Shown here piece after piece: positions 1-14,000 of a stretch of 64,000 nucleotides of DNA. This stretch comes from Amborella trichopoda (lineage: Eukaryota; Streptophyta; Magnoliopsida; Amborellales; Amborellaceae). The first letter of the stretch is position 1. Every line of letters starts with the position of its first letter. The stretch covers positions 551,057-615,056 of the forward strand of contig NW_006499363.1 of the NCBI RefSeq assembly GCF_000471905.2. The letters are read 5' to 3'. The notes under the pieces were generated by a model. The model ran no database searches. It worked only from the letters and a program-made list of their open reading frames with translations, and was not told the origin of the DNA. Position numbers and translations under genes: made by a program.

Positions 1-1530
1 CGACCAACGCTCGACACATAGCATAAGGCCAAGACCTATGGCTAAGCTTTGTGGCTCAAGCGTGCCACTCCTTCAGGGTTTTTTTTTCCTTTCCAAACTC
101 TAATCTTAGATAGAGAAGAGAGATTAGAGAGGGGCATGCCACTCTTTTGGCTCAGAGAGAGAGAGAGATTAAGATACGAGGTGTAGAGAATGAGCCCCCA
201 TAGCTGGTTTATATAACATAAAGGCTAGGGTTTCTAAGGTTAGGGTTTTGATATTATTATAAGACTTAATCTTGACTTTTGATCATGGAAACCTGTGAGG
301 TGAAGAGATCTTTTGCATTCATTTTTTAGGTCAACCATCATGATTAAAGGAATGAGGTGGAACCATTATCCCTTAGGTTCCATAACTTTATTCCCATCAA
401 ATTTGTATAGAGAAATTACTTAACTCTTACACGTTCCCTTTTTGAAATCAATTATAATCTCTACACAAACTCTTTCCTAAAATTTTCAAATCAATATGCA
501 TGCTTTTGACACATGCCTCAAATAGGATAGAAAGAAACAAGGAGGTGGGGCAGCACCACCCTATGGGTGGTCATTTGGGTGCCATGCTCCACTAATTGGT
601 GGGCCTAGTAAATCCCAATGGGCCCCCAATACATTAAATATATTTTACAGATATTAAAGTAAATTTTATAAAGCCACTAAGTATTTGATTTTCCTCTTTG
701 ATTAAAATAAATTTGAAAAATTGATTTTTCTTTATTTAAAATCATTTTGCAGTAAAATAAAATACCCCGAGAGGTCTAGAAATTCATTTTAATTATCTGA
801 AAAATAATTAAAACATATTAAAACATATCTAAGAAGATATGATGGGAATTGGATCCACAGAGTTAGGATTACAACAAATATATTGAGGACTCCCTCCTTT
901 CTAGAGATCGGATCTCACTGATACCTTATCAAACTGGTCCAACAATTCCTATGATCCACTGCCCTTCGCAGGGGTTCATGATTGGACTGTCAAAGTCATC
1001 CAATAAATGAAGGAGACACGATCCTAGTCCATAGATTACAGGTCTCTCCCTGAGGACAAGTTCAGGCCCCATTTTAGCACTATGCTTCATAGGTCTTTCC
1101 AACACAGGCCAATGTGGCAGGGAGTCATCTCTTCCGCACATGTATACATCACACACCTTTAACCAAAGGGCCCATTCCCGGATGGCTCTTTAGTGTACTT
1201 GTCGTGTGATAATAATGATGAGATTTTAGGTCCTTGTTTTATCTGGTCAACTACCATACACCAGGTTCACATTTAGTCCCCTGGCGTATCTGTCCTGGGT
1301 GCAACTCCAACGTCATCAAGGGATGACTCCACATCAAAGCCCTTATCGGTTTTGCTCACACAATGCTCAGGATAACGGGTTTTAGACATCACCTTGAGCC
1401 ATATGCTGTCAAAACTCAGGTGAGTCTCGACATTAGCAATGCCTCACCACACTCCCACTGGAGCCAATATTTCACTATATAATTTCAATACGTGCTCTCA
1501 TAAGGCCTTTAAATGACCACATAACCCCAA
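1..1530 (-). mobile_element. LTR-retrotransposon long terminal repeat, family A, truncated by window edge
   Basis: This is a reverse-orientation copy of a 1.5-1.8 kb LTR family that recurs at 4368-7840, 4789-6275, 26633-28389 and 57580-59400. Shared landmarks are the motif around AAAGGCCTTATGAG near the LTR start (here 1500-1515), the block meaning 'ATCAAGGGATGAC' (near 1316-1328), and CT/GA-rich leader sequence beside GGGGCATGCC-like words (60-180). A TATATAAA-like box at about 210-217 on the reverse strand fits the LTR promoter. No coding sequence is present. The LTR start is mutated (ACCCCAA where the other copies have CCAACA), so the outer boundary near 1530 is approximate. Confidence 0.7.
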
Positions 1531-1639
1531 AAAAATTGTGGTGAGAAATTTTTGCTTTTCATTCTTCTTGTCAACATTTGTTTTTATCTCTCCTTCTCAT
1601 CTCAAAACATTGTTTTGGCATGTGCTTTAAGAGTCACCT

Positions 1640-1800
1640 TTGCCAATGATGTCAAGACATCGCCGTCGCTGAGTCCTTAAGACTTTTGGACTTGAGCTCA
1701 ATGCCAGTGTGTCAAAACATGGACTGCCTAATGCCTAGGCGGTCCAAAAGGCCTGGGCGCATCGCCCCAGCCTAGGCAGCCAAACTAGGCTGCCATCATA
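1640..1800. repeat. Palindromic GCCTAGGC-type repeat
   Basis: A short GC-rich block contains several GCCTAGGC-like words (GCCTAGGCGG, CCAGCCTAGGCAGCC) and is flanked by AT-rich intronic sequence. Repeats of this look are common as degenerate inverted-repeat elements in plant introns. No terminal repeats or target duplication could be fixed, so only its repeat nature is claimed. Confidence 0.35.
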
Positions 1801-2037
1801 AGAACATGCTCTAACCATTAGCTCATACATTTTCCTGGTATGGTTGCTGGAAATTTATTGATGTACTATGATATATGTCAGTGATTGCATCTAAGCTTCT
1901 TTTATGTGTGGAAAACTACACTGCTGATATGATGGAGAAGCTGGCAGAGATTTGAACTGTATTTCATTGACAGTTTTTATTTATTTATTTGACCAACTGC
2001 TACAATGATTAACAGCTATTTTTCTTGATAATGGCAG

Positions 2038-5000
2038 TTTTCAATGACTCAAAAGGGACTGAAGTATCCTTAGATTCTCTAAATGAAAGATCTGAAGCTG
2101 ACAGACTTGTTGATAGCATGGATTTTGGTGAATTATGTAATGAGTTTGAGTGCATCAGTAGCCCTGCTGTAGAATCTACAGCAAGGCAGCTTGCACGAGA
2201 TATTCTGGAGTTACGAGAAGGCAATCGTTCTCTTGGAACTTTTTCAATATCGGTCAAGTACAAGGTTGACATTTCTTTTGAAAGCTGTGTTGAGAAGCTT
2301 TTAGGATAAGTATTGCTTGCCATTGAATATTATTTTGATAAGTTCCATGACACAATGCTGCTAAATAACTGACAGACCCAGACTTTTCTATCAACTAGAA
2401 AGCTATGTCAGTTGCGAAATTATGTAAAGGAAACTGTATGTTTTCCTCTTGAGTTGCTGTCTCAAATAACCTACCGGAACTTGTATCATTTTGTTGGTTA
2501 TTTGGTTAATTTCATTGGTTTTGCACCCTTTGCAAACTCTCATCTGTTATTTAGTACTTGGACTGCTAATGCTTGTTTGTTGTATTAATGTGTATGGAAC
2601 TCTATGTTCATAACGACGTCATGCTTGCTTTTGGTACTCCAGAAAAACAAATCTTGATCGAACCTATATTTGCCCAATGGATACAATCCGCTCATGGTAA
2701 GACTTCATATGGATTTGATGTATGCTTATCTTCAACAAACGGCCCAGCATTCAATGCTGATCGAAGCTTATGGTTTCTTATTATATATTGTCAGTTTTGA
2801 TTTTATACTTCTCCATATTTGACACATTGTTCAAAATGTGTTGTTCGATATTCACATAGATCTTCTGTTGGATGTGTCATGTAAAATGTGCCAGGATGAA
2901 GACATGATTATTGATTTTGATGGAGATGGTGTTGTGGCAAGGTGTCGCTTCTTATAGAAATAACGAAATAACAGGAAAAATAGGTCGTTTTTGAGGCCAC
3001 CATTTGTTCCCTTCCTCTATTTCTAACTAGAGTCTCCTTATTATTAGGAACAATGCAATGGAGGGTATTTTCCCATGATTAAAGTTGGGAGGAAGGATTT
3101 CCCTTGCATTCGGAAATCATTTCCCTTTTTACCTTGGGGTTGTTACCTGTTGTCATATTGAAAGTATCAATTGTAAGGATGGGTTTGTTTGTGATCGTGG
3201 TCGACAATTGCTTCCTGTGAATCGATGTAATGAAGGATATGACATTTATTTGAAATAATTTTGAGTTGTTAGAATGCCTGGAAATTCATCTTGGTGTCAT
3301 TGTGGATTGGACGAGTAGAGAATATATCATGTATAATCTTTTGAGGGTTAATCATTGAAGCGTTAGTTTTAAGAGAGAGAATGCCATGCGCATGTAAGGT
3401 TCTTTCCAAAAAATGGGAATGTGTTGAGAAAGGACACCCGTCTTAGGTTGAAAAAGTACTTCAGTTATACCATTGGCAGCCAGAGTATGACAACTCGTGT
3501 TATCTTTCTTTATTGTTTTACATGTAATCTTCTTACAATGATACTGTTCTCTTTTTCTCCATTAGGCAACATTTTTAATTTTAATTATTTTCAGAGTCAT
3601 TATTTATTATTTGTTATTCTTATTGTTATATACTTTACTGTCCCTTAATGACTGAGAGTTTAGAAAATAATTACAACACAATAAAGTTTCTTCTCCAATT
3701 ATATAGCTCATTTATTAGTACCTCTGTGTGCTGTGAACGTTTCATGTATAGTTGCTTTGAGGTTTCATCTGGTCATCTTGGATAAAAGTTTTTTATTGGA
3801 GGCTACTACATAAGTCATCATTTCCTCATAAGAATGTATTTGCTGCTTAAATCTATTGGAATAATGTTTTCAACAATATATAATATATTAGGGATGGATC
3901 CTGGACACTAAGATGGATTTCCTGTTAAGTGCTAAGTCATACATCAAAACAAACCTAAACTCCTTTTGTTCCCAAAAGATGATGGTCTCCTTGATCCTAT
4001 TCGTGATGACCTCTAACTGAGACTCCTCTTGAAGCTCCGCCTATTAAGTTCGATCCTTGTGGTTCATACTGAGGCGAGGGTGGAGGCTAGGCCCTAAGGA
4101 TGGGAAACATATGGAAAATAGGCTGCAAATAATTGTTGTATGGATCCTGGTGGTACCCAACACCCATCGAAAAGATTAAGAATGAGGACCAGTGACAGAA
4201 TCATGGAGGAACAGATGGTTTGTTGTTTCCTCACTAGCTTTCATTAGGTGAATACCCTCTGCTGAAGATTGTTAACCAGCCCTTTTGCTTTGACAAGGCA
4301 GCTAAATATGTGGACCTTCAGAGGGGCAGGAGCGAACCAAGCTCTTGTTAGCCAGATAAAAGGCCTCTGTTGGGTTTATGTGGCCATTAAAGGCCTTACG
4401 AGAGCTTGTGTAAGCATTTTATGTACTGACACATAAACTCAGTGAAAGTGTGGTCCTTGTGTGGACCATACTGGGCAAATGCTATTTGCCGATACTCGGA
4501 CTGGGCTCGACATGCTAGCCCAGCCGAGTTTGAAAAACCCAAGATACGTGGGCATAGGGATATACTGAGAAGGGTTTAGTGGGTTAGCCCTTGATGAGGT
4601 CGGAGTATGTCCAGATGAGAGTCGAGGGACTGTGTAGTCCTTGCGTGTGATGAATAGCTTTAAGAGATAGGCTTAAAACCTCATCGTTATATCATCACAC
4701 GACATGTATATAAATAACCGTATTGAGATTCACCAATGAGGGTGAACGTGTACATGTGCGAGAGATTATCCTTTTGTACCATAGAGTCTGAAAAGACAAA
4801 ATTTATTCTTGGGAATAAAAAGACACGATAAGTAAATAAGTAAGAAACAAAAGAAAGCGTCGGAGATTACCTCAACCGGGCTTCTTACACCTCACACCGA
4901 GTCAGGGTGACTTGTGGGGTGAGAGATATGAACCCTCCGTTCCATAGATAGACTATCAAGATCACATGAAAGGTGCTAGAACTATTATCCCCCATTTGTT

Positions 5001-8000
5001 AAACCATTTTCTCATCAATTAATTTAAATAAAAAAATGATATATGATAATATTGTACTTTCTTATTTTATGTACAAACCTTCTCACACATACCAAAATTT
5101 GATTCAAAGTTTCCTCAAAGCACAAGCTTTCCATAGCACAATATTTCTTTTCCCTCAAGCCATGAGCGTGATCGCACAAAATAGAAGGCTCCTCAAGGTG
5201 GGGCGTACCACCTTAGGTGGAACCCTATGGTCCCCAACCAATTGACATGGTGGGCCAATTTATCTTATTGGGCTTCCCATGCAATATAAAAATATTAAAA
5301 ATAATATATGATTTTTAGAAATTCATAAAATCATATTTGAATAATTATATCAATGTAAAATCAACATCTCTATTTTTACAAATCCAAATTTGATAAATAA
5401 AATATTCAGAGATTTAGAAAAATTCAAATAACAATTCTAAAAAATCATATAATGTCAAATCTATCATAATTAAATACTTTGATGGGAAAATGATTCATAT
5501 GGTCTCGGAACAGATAAATATACACTAGGGCACTCTTACCTTCTACTGTGGACCACAGTCCCCACTTGCTTTCTTAAACCGACCCAATGTTTTCCATGAC
5601 CCACAGTCCATGCAGGGGCTCATTAGTGGGTCATCAAAGTCAAGCTAATGGGCAAGGGGTCGTAGTCTTAGTCTATGGATTTCAGGTTCTCCCCTAGAGA
5701 CGAAACTAAGGTCACCTAGACCTGATGCAATCCATTGCTCTATGGTGCATAGGGGTTAGCTCTCGCACATGCACAAGCTTCACCCTGAAATGTGGTTTGC
5801 TTTCTCGAAAACGGCTATCATATGTGCGTGCCGTTTGATGGTACTCGGATGAGGCTTTGACCCCATCTCTAAAGGCCTCGACCACACACAAGCTTCACCT
5901 TGAAAGGTAGTTCGCTTTCTCGAAAACAGCTATCATATGTGCATGCCATGTGATGGTATGGAGATGATGAGGCCTTGACCCCGTCTCTGAAGGCCTCCAT
6001 CACACACATGCGCCACATAGTCCATCAGCTCACTCTTTCGGGCATACTCTGACGTCATCAAGGGATGGCCCTTTATAAACCTTATCGGTATATTCTCTAT
6101 GCCTGGATAACATGGGTTTTTTCAAACCAAACTTACCTAGCTCTTAAACCCTTATAACTCGTTTGCTTAGTATGGTCCACACATGACCACACTCCCATTG
6201 AGTTCATGTTCCATTATATCAATAAGTTCATTTACAAGCACTCATAAGGCTTTTAATAGCCATACACATCCAACAGAGTCCTAGTTGCATTATGGTCTGA
6301 AGGACCATGATATTTTTTACCTTTAAGGTAGAACCTGAAATCAGTATACTGGGATTGCATCCCCTAGTCTATTGGTTTACTTTGGTGGTCCGATCATGAG
6401 TCTTTACAATGGACTATGGGTCATGGGAACTGCTGAGTTAGTTTGAGAGAGCTAGGTGGATCGTGGTCTGCAGTTGAAGGTGGAGTGCTCCCATATATTG
6501 ATAAATTCTTGGATCTAACGGATCCAATTCCCATCAAAATTAATTAATTTTAATTAACTTTATGTTATATGATTTTCAGAATGTTTATTTGAATTTTTGT
6601 GAATTTTATGATATTTTATTTTTGCCATTTGGATTTATAATTAAGAGAAATTATTTTTTCAATGTTTTAAATAAAATATGAGATTTAAAATTCTAAATTT
6701 AAAATAAAATATTTTTTAAAATTATGTGAGACCCTCCATAAATATGAGGGCCTAATTTAGAACATGTGAGAATTTGGTGGGGCCCATGTGTGGCCACCAA
6801 AGGGTGGCACGCCCCACCCATAGGGACTAACTTGATCACCAAGCTAGGTGATAGTTATCCCCTTGTTGGTTGGCATTTCTTTTTGGATATAGCCAACGTA
6901 CATGATAGATTCAAATATTTAAAATATTTAATAAATCTTGTGAATCAATTTACATGATTCAAGAAATAATGAATGGATATATTATAATAAAAGTAAGAGA
7001 TATACTTTCTTTATTTAAAGATTTGATGATAATAGATTTACGAAATGGAAGATAAGGCTCTAGCACATCCCTTTGAATCTTGATGGTGATTCAAAGGGAT
7101 GGATGACTCACATCTCTCAACCCACAAGTCTCCCTAGATCGACCGTAAAGATTTAATCCTACGGATTATAGCAAACCCTAAGGCATAGAAAATCTATAAA
7201 AGGAGGCTTTCCCACCTCATAAATCTCTAAACCAATTCTCTTTCTCTCTTTAAGATTTATCTCTCTCTCCCAATTCTCAAGAGGGGCCATGCCCCAACCT
7301 AGATAGATCATATCTCTCTCCAAGTTTCTAAGGGGGGCACGCCTAACCAAGATCTCTCTCTCTCTCTTCAATTCTCTAAAGGAGGCACACCCAAGCCATC
7401 TCTCCATCTCTTGTGAGTTCTAGGTGTCACGCGTAAGGCTAGAGTTGGTGGTTTTGATAGTAGGTAGCAGAGGGGAGGATCTCCTTGCTAGTAGATCTCT
7501 CCCAGTCTCTTTGATTTCTATCTCTCATTTCTCTAAAGATCAAGCCAAGAGGGCTTGAGCAAGACTAAGGCATTGAGGGTTTAGGTAGTTGGTTTTAGAT
7601 CGAGATCCATATGTCATTGAGAGGGTTTTTCCATAAGTGGGAGACTGAAGAGACTGATCATAAATCCCAAGCATCATCGGAAGGAGTAGATTCGGCGTGG
7701 GATGTACTAAGCCAGGTTGAGGTAACCTCCAGCAATTTTACTTCTTTAAATTTTATTTTCTTGATGAGCTCTTCTATTCCCATAAAGCAATGAATTTAAG
7801 GTTTTGATCTATAGAATTATATTCAATAGTGGTAGCAAGTGAGAACCGTGTTTCTTTTCTTTTATTTATTTGTTTCAAGAGTTATTTGTTTGTAATTGGA
7901 CATTGTGAGTGGTCTTGTCGGTGTAAGAATAAGAAAAATAAAGAAAATTTTAATTCATATACACTGTGCTTGATCATATAGTCCAACTTTCACCCTCACT

Positions 8001-11000
8001 GTCAGGCAGCAGAACAATTGGAAAAAGATTCCATTGATAAGGAACCAAAGGGAACTGCTTCCCACACCATTTTGTCCCTACCACTTTGTGGAATGAACTG
8101 AGAGTTGAGAAGGAGCAACAAAGCCTCCCAAGTCTGGTATCTCTGTGTCAATGAGTTTCCTCCTAGTCCTAGGCGATCAAACCAAGTGGCCACCCAAGGA
8201 TTTATATGAGTGAGAAACAATCATCTCTTGTCCACCTCTAGAAGAAAACAATTTGGGAAAAGCACTTCCATAGTAGAATTTCCCAGCCAACTCTCCTTCT
8301 ACAGCCTAATTTGGTTCCCTTTTTTACCGAGAATATCACCTGGCTCATGAATGGCGAGTGGGAGGAAGTATCCCTTTGCAACCCTAGAGGCCTGAGCTTT
8401 ACCCATGTCATCAAGCCCATACCAATGGCAGGTGGCCTGCTGCCACAAGTGTCCTCGTGTGGCAAACTCCACCACCACTTTTCCCTAGAGGGCAGTGTTT
8501 GTCTTTTAGCTTCTTAATACGCAGTCCTTAAGCCCTTTTGGACTTGCAAAGTGTCCCAAGTTGCAAGATGGAATTTGTTAAATCCAACCATCCCCAACCA
8601 CCGAGTCTCCTGTCAGGGGTGCCTATTGTTGATGGTCATTGGCAACCTGAAAAGCAACATCTGATGTACTTGGATTTTTGGAAGGGTGTCTTTTATCAAA
8701 GTTGATCTTTCCCCCCTTAAGAGAGAAACCTTGCTGCCAATCTGCATTCAACCCTTTTCACAACCTCAACCCCTTGGTCCTTTCTTGGTCTGCCGAGGCA
8801 GAGGGAGACCCAGATGGGGAAAGGGGGTAAAGTTCTCATTACTCTTTTAATAATGACAAATTATTAAGGTCTAAACTGGGTAAATAAGGGTGTCAACGAG
8901 CCTAGCCAAGCCATATGTGAGCATGTTCAAGTTCAGGTTGCATGGGTGAGAACTAGCTTGAGCTTGGGTTGAGCTCAACTGAGCTTGAACTTGGCTTGGC
9001 GTCTTATTTAAAGTAGCTTGTAAACTAACTGAGATAAGCCGCAAACAAGCTGAGAACAAACTCATAGGCACAGCAATAGACAATATAATCTTTATGTTAT
9101 AACTTATGAATAAAACATCTTGAGTTTCCTATTCAAGGTGAGGTCAATATAATATAATATAGTTCAATATCATCTAATATGATATGATCTAATATAATAT
9201 GCATCATTTTTTCTGTGGTATGTGTATTATGTATTAAACTAGGTCAAGCCGAGCTATTTACAGGGAAGGATGGGGATATACTCACAAAAATTTACATCTA
9301 AATTGGAAAAATATTGCTTGTACCCTCAAGAGAAAAATATGTCATACTGTCATAGCTAGAATTGGATCCCACCTCCCCCTATTGATATCAAATTACATTT
9401 TGTTGGCAGCTGGAGGGGCAATCTAGGTCCAGCTGGTATGGATGTACTTTCCGTAGTCACCAGGGGGATAGCTTGTGTTTGTATTCTGGCCTGGCAGATA
9501 CTTGCACGCTAATGAAGCTGGGGCCAAGTACCTATTACTCAATGTGTAGATCTGAGTGGGGACTTCTTATTGTGCAAGGGGATTCGGTTAATTCTATAAG
9601 ATAGACCCAAACCCCTTAGAGTGCCGATGGGGACTCCAAGAAACCTTGAGGTTGAAGATATCTTACAAGGCTTAAATGTTATCTTCAACACTCTGAATGC
9701 GAACTTGAGGAGGTCACAGATAACCTAGCCAAAGAAACAGTTGCACCTTGTTCATGGCTACAGCTATCTAGTGTTAAGTTTTTCCTGGCTTTGTATACAC
9801 AATTTTGTCCAGAGTCCATATGACATCAATTTGTAAGTTTATATCACCAATACAATACAAGATCATTAATTATCAAAAAAAAAGAAAAGGGGGGAAGAAA
9901 CAGAAAACACAATGCATGTTCAAGCCAAGCTTGAGCTTGGCTTATTCAATAATCAAGCTAGTGAAACTCAGCATGGCTTGGGTTGTCAAGCAGAAACATA
10001 ATGCTCAAGCTTGGCAGCTCGTGAGCTGAGCTGAGCCAGCTTGTGAGCTGAGCTGAGCCAGCTTGTGAGCTGGCTTCGCATGTTGATAGCCCTATGGTAA
10101 ATGATTGAAAAGGTACTATGCAGTCAATTTTGTTAGCTAGATAAACAAAGAAAATTTTAATTTGGGACTATGTGAAGCATCTTTCATATATCTGGCCTTC
10201 TTCTTGCTTCTATATTTGTCATTATTTTGCGTCATAGCTTGTCTACTTGTCTATAATGTTGAATATTCTTGTCATATCTAGCACAGGATCCAGTTAGATC
10301 TTTTACTGGTCAGGAGAAGTATAAGAGACCTTTGTGGGCAACTGGAGCTTTGGATAAACCTTCTGTGGTGAGTAATTGGTACACAACATGTTGACTTAGT
10401 ATATTTATGTGCTTTGAAACTTGTCCCTTTTGCATGTGAACTTGCACATTTCATGAGTCACCAAACTCCTTGTGCTTTTGGATATAATTTAGCTTCTGTA
10501 AAGTATGATTTTCAGCCAAATTTGTTTCCTGTACGAGAGCTTACTTTATGCATGTTATGTTATATTTTGAAATGGATGTATGTTATATTTTGAGATGGAT
10601 GGGTGTTAAGGGATGCTATATGAGGAGGGAAAAATTTTCAGCAGTGAATGTTTGAGATTGTCCAATGAAAACATTTATATATTTTAATTTGAAATGACCA
10701 TTTATATTGTCCTTTGGAAGAATGTTGCGTATTTCAAGTGCTTTGAGATCACACTACCTCCTCACCTTTTATTTTAGTCATCCATTTGATAAGACAATTA
10801 CTGTGTTGCTTGTGGTCAATGACTCAAAAGATAAGATTGTTTGTAGGTACACACTCAAGGTTTTGATGTTAATGTGCTTGTACATACGCATACGTGCAGA
10901 AACAATGATCGCACGTTTCTATATTGCTACTTGTATGTAACATACTGCTTTTTTTATGTATTTTGGCTAAAGAAACTTAAGATTGTCCTATGCAAATCTT

Positions 11001-14000
11001 TATTTTTTTGTGGGCCATTCCTTATGACTTGTAACAAATATAGTGGTCCATTAAATTTTTCTGGTAATAGCCTCAGGCAGGCATTGGTATTATATTTAGT
11101 ATTATGTCTATTAATCTTTAGCGTATTCTATCCAGTCATTCATATCTCATCATATTTATGGTATTGGGATTGTGTGAGTTTGTGCATGATCCTGCTGATC
11201 ACAGAATCCTATATACATTGTATCTTAAAAGGTCATCAAAAGAACTATTTGAAAAGGATCTCTTCTATCCTTCTTTGGACTTAAAACTTCACCTAAAACA
11301 TGTTCATGAATTGGCTACCTGTTGGCTGTTGTCATATGATATACTTCATCTCCACTGTGGATAATTTAATTTTTATGGAGAATTAAGATAAAAACATTGT
11401 TTTATGATACAATTGAGAAGAAGCAAATAGACATGTGACAAAAGTATGCTTTCGTCTTGTGAAATTCCACGGAATAGGTATGAGAATTCCGTGGAAGTAG
11501 AATATCCCCATTTTTGTTCCACTGTGCTTGAAACTTCAGAAAGTATTCATATCTCTTTAAAACATTCACTGAAGTTGTCTACAAGCCCATAAATATCCCC
11601 ATTTTTGCATTCATATCTCTTTAAAACATCCACTGAAGTTGTCTACAAGCCCATAAATATCCCCATTCTTGCTCCACTGTGCTTGAAAGTTCAGAAAGTA
11701 TTCATATCTTTTTAAAACATCTGCTGAAGTTGTCTACAAGCCCATAAAGTTTGCAAATTTTACTAGTATAGGAATTGCGAGTATGCCATACAACTTATAG
11801 TTATCTATAATGGATAATTGTTGCATGTATAATGCAGTAATTTTTCCATGCCTGATAATTTGATTAATTTGGGTTGACATACTTTATATCTATGTAACCC
11901 ATTGCATACTCTATCTATGTAACCCATTGCATACTCTTCTCACAGTACAAACGAAGTACGCATAATAATTTACATAACCACAATATTTTATCATTGATTA
12001 CATAAACCTTAATGTCATGGAAGCATAAACATATATTGGCTGGTCAAGGGAAGTAATAATCTGTTGGAACTGGAGATTTTGTTTATAATTGAAATAGTTA
12101 TCTTGCCCCTGTTATTCATTCCTGTAAATCCAGAACTTGCTTTGACTTTTCTTTTTAATTTGATTGCTGTTATTGTACTTGTATTTCTCCCCCCCTGTTT
12201 TTTTGGGAGGGTTATGTTCTGACTTGGTCAAATCGATGATACAAATCCAGTGTTGTCTTAGACAGTGCAGGAGATGGTGATGCTCTCAACCAGTGTGCTG
12301 AACATCAAATGGACAATCAGAGGAAAGCCTAAGTTCTTTGTTTCGAGTTTTGGGGGTGATTTGATTCTTTCTGTTAGTTCTGTGTTTACCTTAAATCAGA
12401 TAAGTGGTCAAGTACTTCAACATGAGGAGGTTTGGGATCTCTCTGCATCATCTGCAATAGCTCACATGTACTTCTGGATTTCCCGACGTCTACATGCCAC
12501 AATTGAATCTGGGAAAGATGTTGTGGAAACTGTTTCAGATATCACAAGCCGGTTTACTAAAGAAAAAGAGAACTTGGATGTATATCCAGATCCTTCCGGT
12601 GATCCAACAAAGGTAAGGCACGCTTCAGGTTAGTTTTGATGTGGAAGAAGTGAAATCTCTAAAAATTGCTCGCTATTTTTCAATGCCTACAATGAATGAT
12701 ATTGAATAATTTTTCAATGTTTCTTCTTTTGCCCAAAAGCCCTGGGTAGGGCTTGATTGGCACCATATAGCCATTTTTGTTCTCTGAACCAAGGCTTTAA
12801 GTTATATTTCATGTGCCCGTATCATCATCATCAGTTTAGCTTTTTCCCAATTAATTGGGGTCGGCTACATGAATCCTGGTTCAACATTCTGCTCTATTAA
12901 AGGCCATATCCTCAGTGATATCATAAGTACCCATATATTTTCAGACTACTTCCAACCCCATCCTTTTGGGCCTGCCTCTTGCCCGTTTCAGTCTTTCCTG
13001 TACTTGGTCGGCGCCACACATGGCCAGCCCACCTAAGTCTACTGTCTCATTTTATTGTCTATTGGTGTCACGCCTAAATTCTCTCAAATAGATTCATTTC
13101 GAATTCTGTCCCTTCTTGTCTTGCCACTAATGCATCTCAACATCCTCATCTCTACTACACTTATTCTATGAGCATTGTTTTTCGTTCGCCCAACATTCCG
13201 CCTCATAGAGCAAAGCTGGTGTCACCATTGTCCTATAGAACTTTCCCTTCAGCCTCATTGGTATGTGGCGATCACATAAAATTCCAATTGCACATTTCCA
13301 CTTCGCCCACCCAGCTCTAATTCTGTGTGCGACATTTTCCTCGATCTCACCATTTTTTTGGATTATCGACCCAAGATATCGAAAGTGCGGTCTTTTTTTA
13401 CTTCCTGACCATCAATCTTAACTACTTCCTTGTCTCTACACCTATTATTACTAAACTTGCACTCCATATATTTTGTCTTAGTCTGAATAATTTTAAAACC
13501 TTTGGATTCTAGAGCATTCCTCTAAAGTTCTAACTTTGTGTGGACGCCGTTTTGGATCTCGTCAATCAAAACTATGTCATCTGCGAACAACATGCACCAT
13601 GGTACCTCATCCTGTAGGTGCCTAGTTAAGTCGTCCATAACTAAGACAAAGAGGTAGGGTTCAATGCTGACTCTTTATGTAGGCCTATTGTCGCTGAAAA
13701 CTCACTCGTCTCTTCCCTAGTTTGTAGCCTAGCTAGCGCTCCATCGTACATATCTTTCACTAAGTCAAATGTATTGTCTAGAGACGTCTTTCTTTTCCAA
13801 CACTTGTCAAATCAAATCTCGAGGTACTCTATCATAAGCTTTCTCTAGACCAATAAAGACCATGTGGAGGTCTTTTCTCTTGGCCCTAAACTTCTCAATC
13901 AGTTGCCTAAGTAGGAAAATAGCCTCAGTTGTTGACCTTCCTGACATAAAACCAAATTGATTTTCAGATACACTTGTTTCATGCTTTAGTCGTTGCTCAG

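Noticed and set aside
1-2037. Search for the first exon (transit peptide) of the DUF2358 gene
   Set aside because: No Met-initiated Ser/Thr-rich frame with a donor in the needed phase was found. Most of the stretch is LTR and GCCTAGGC repeat.
10707-11364. Reading frames of 68-136 codons in the intron between DUF2358 exons
   Set aside because: Low-complexity Leu/Ile/Tyr-rich translations of T-rich intron sequence, overlapping each other in different frames with no domain.
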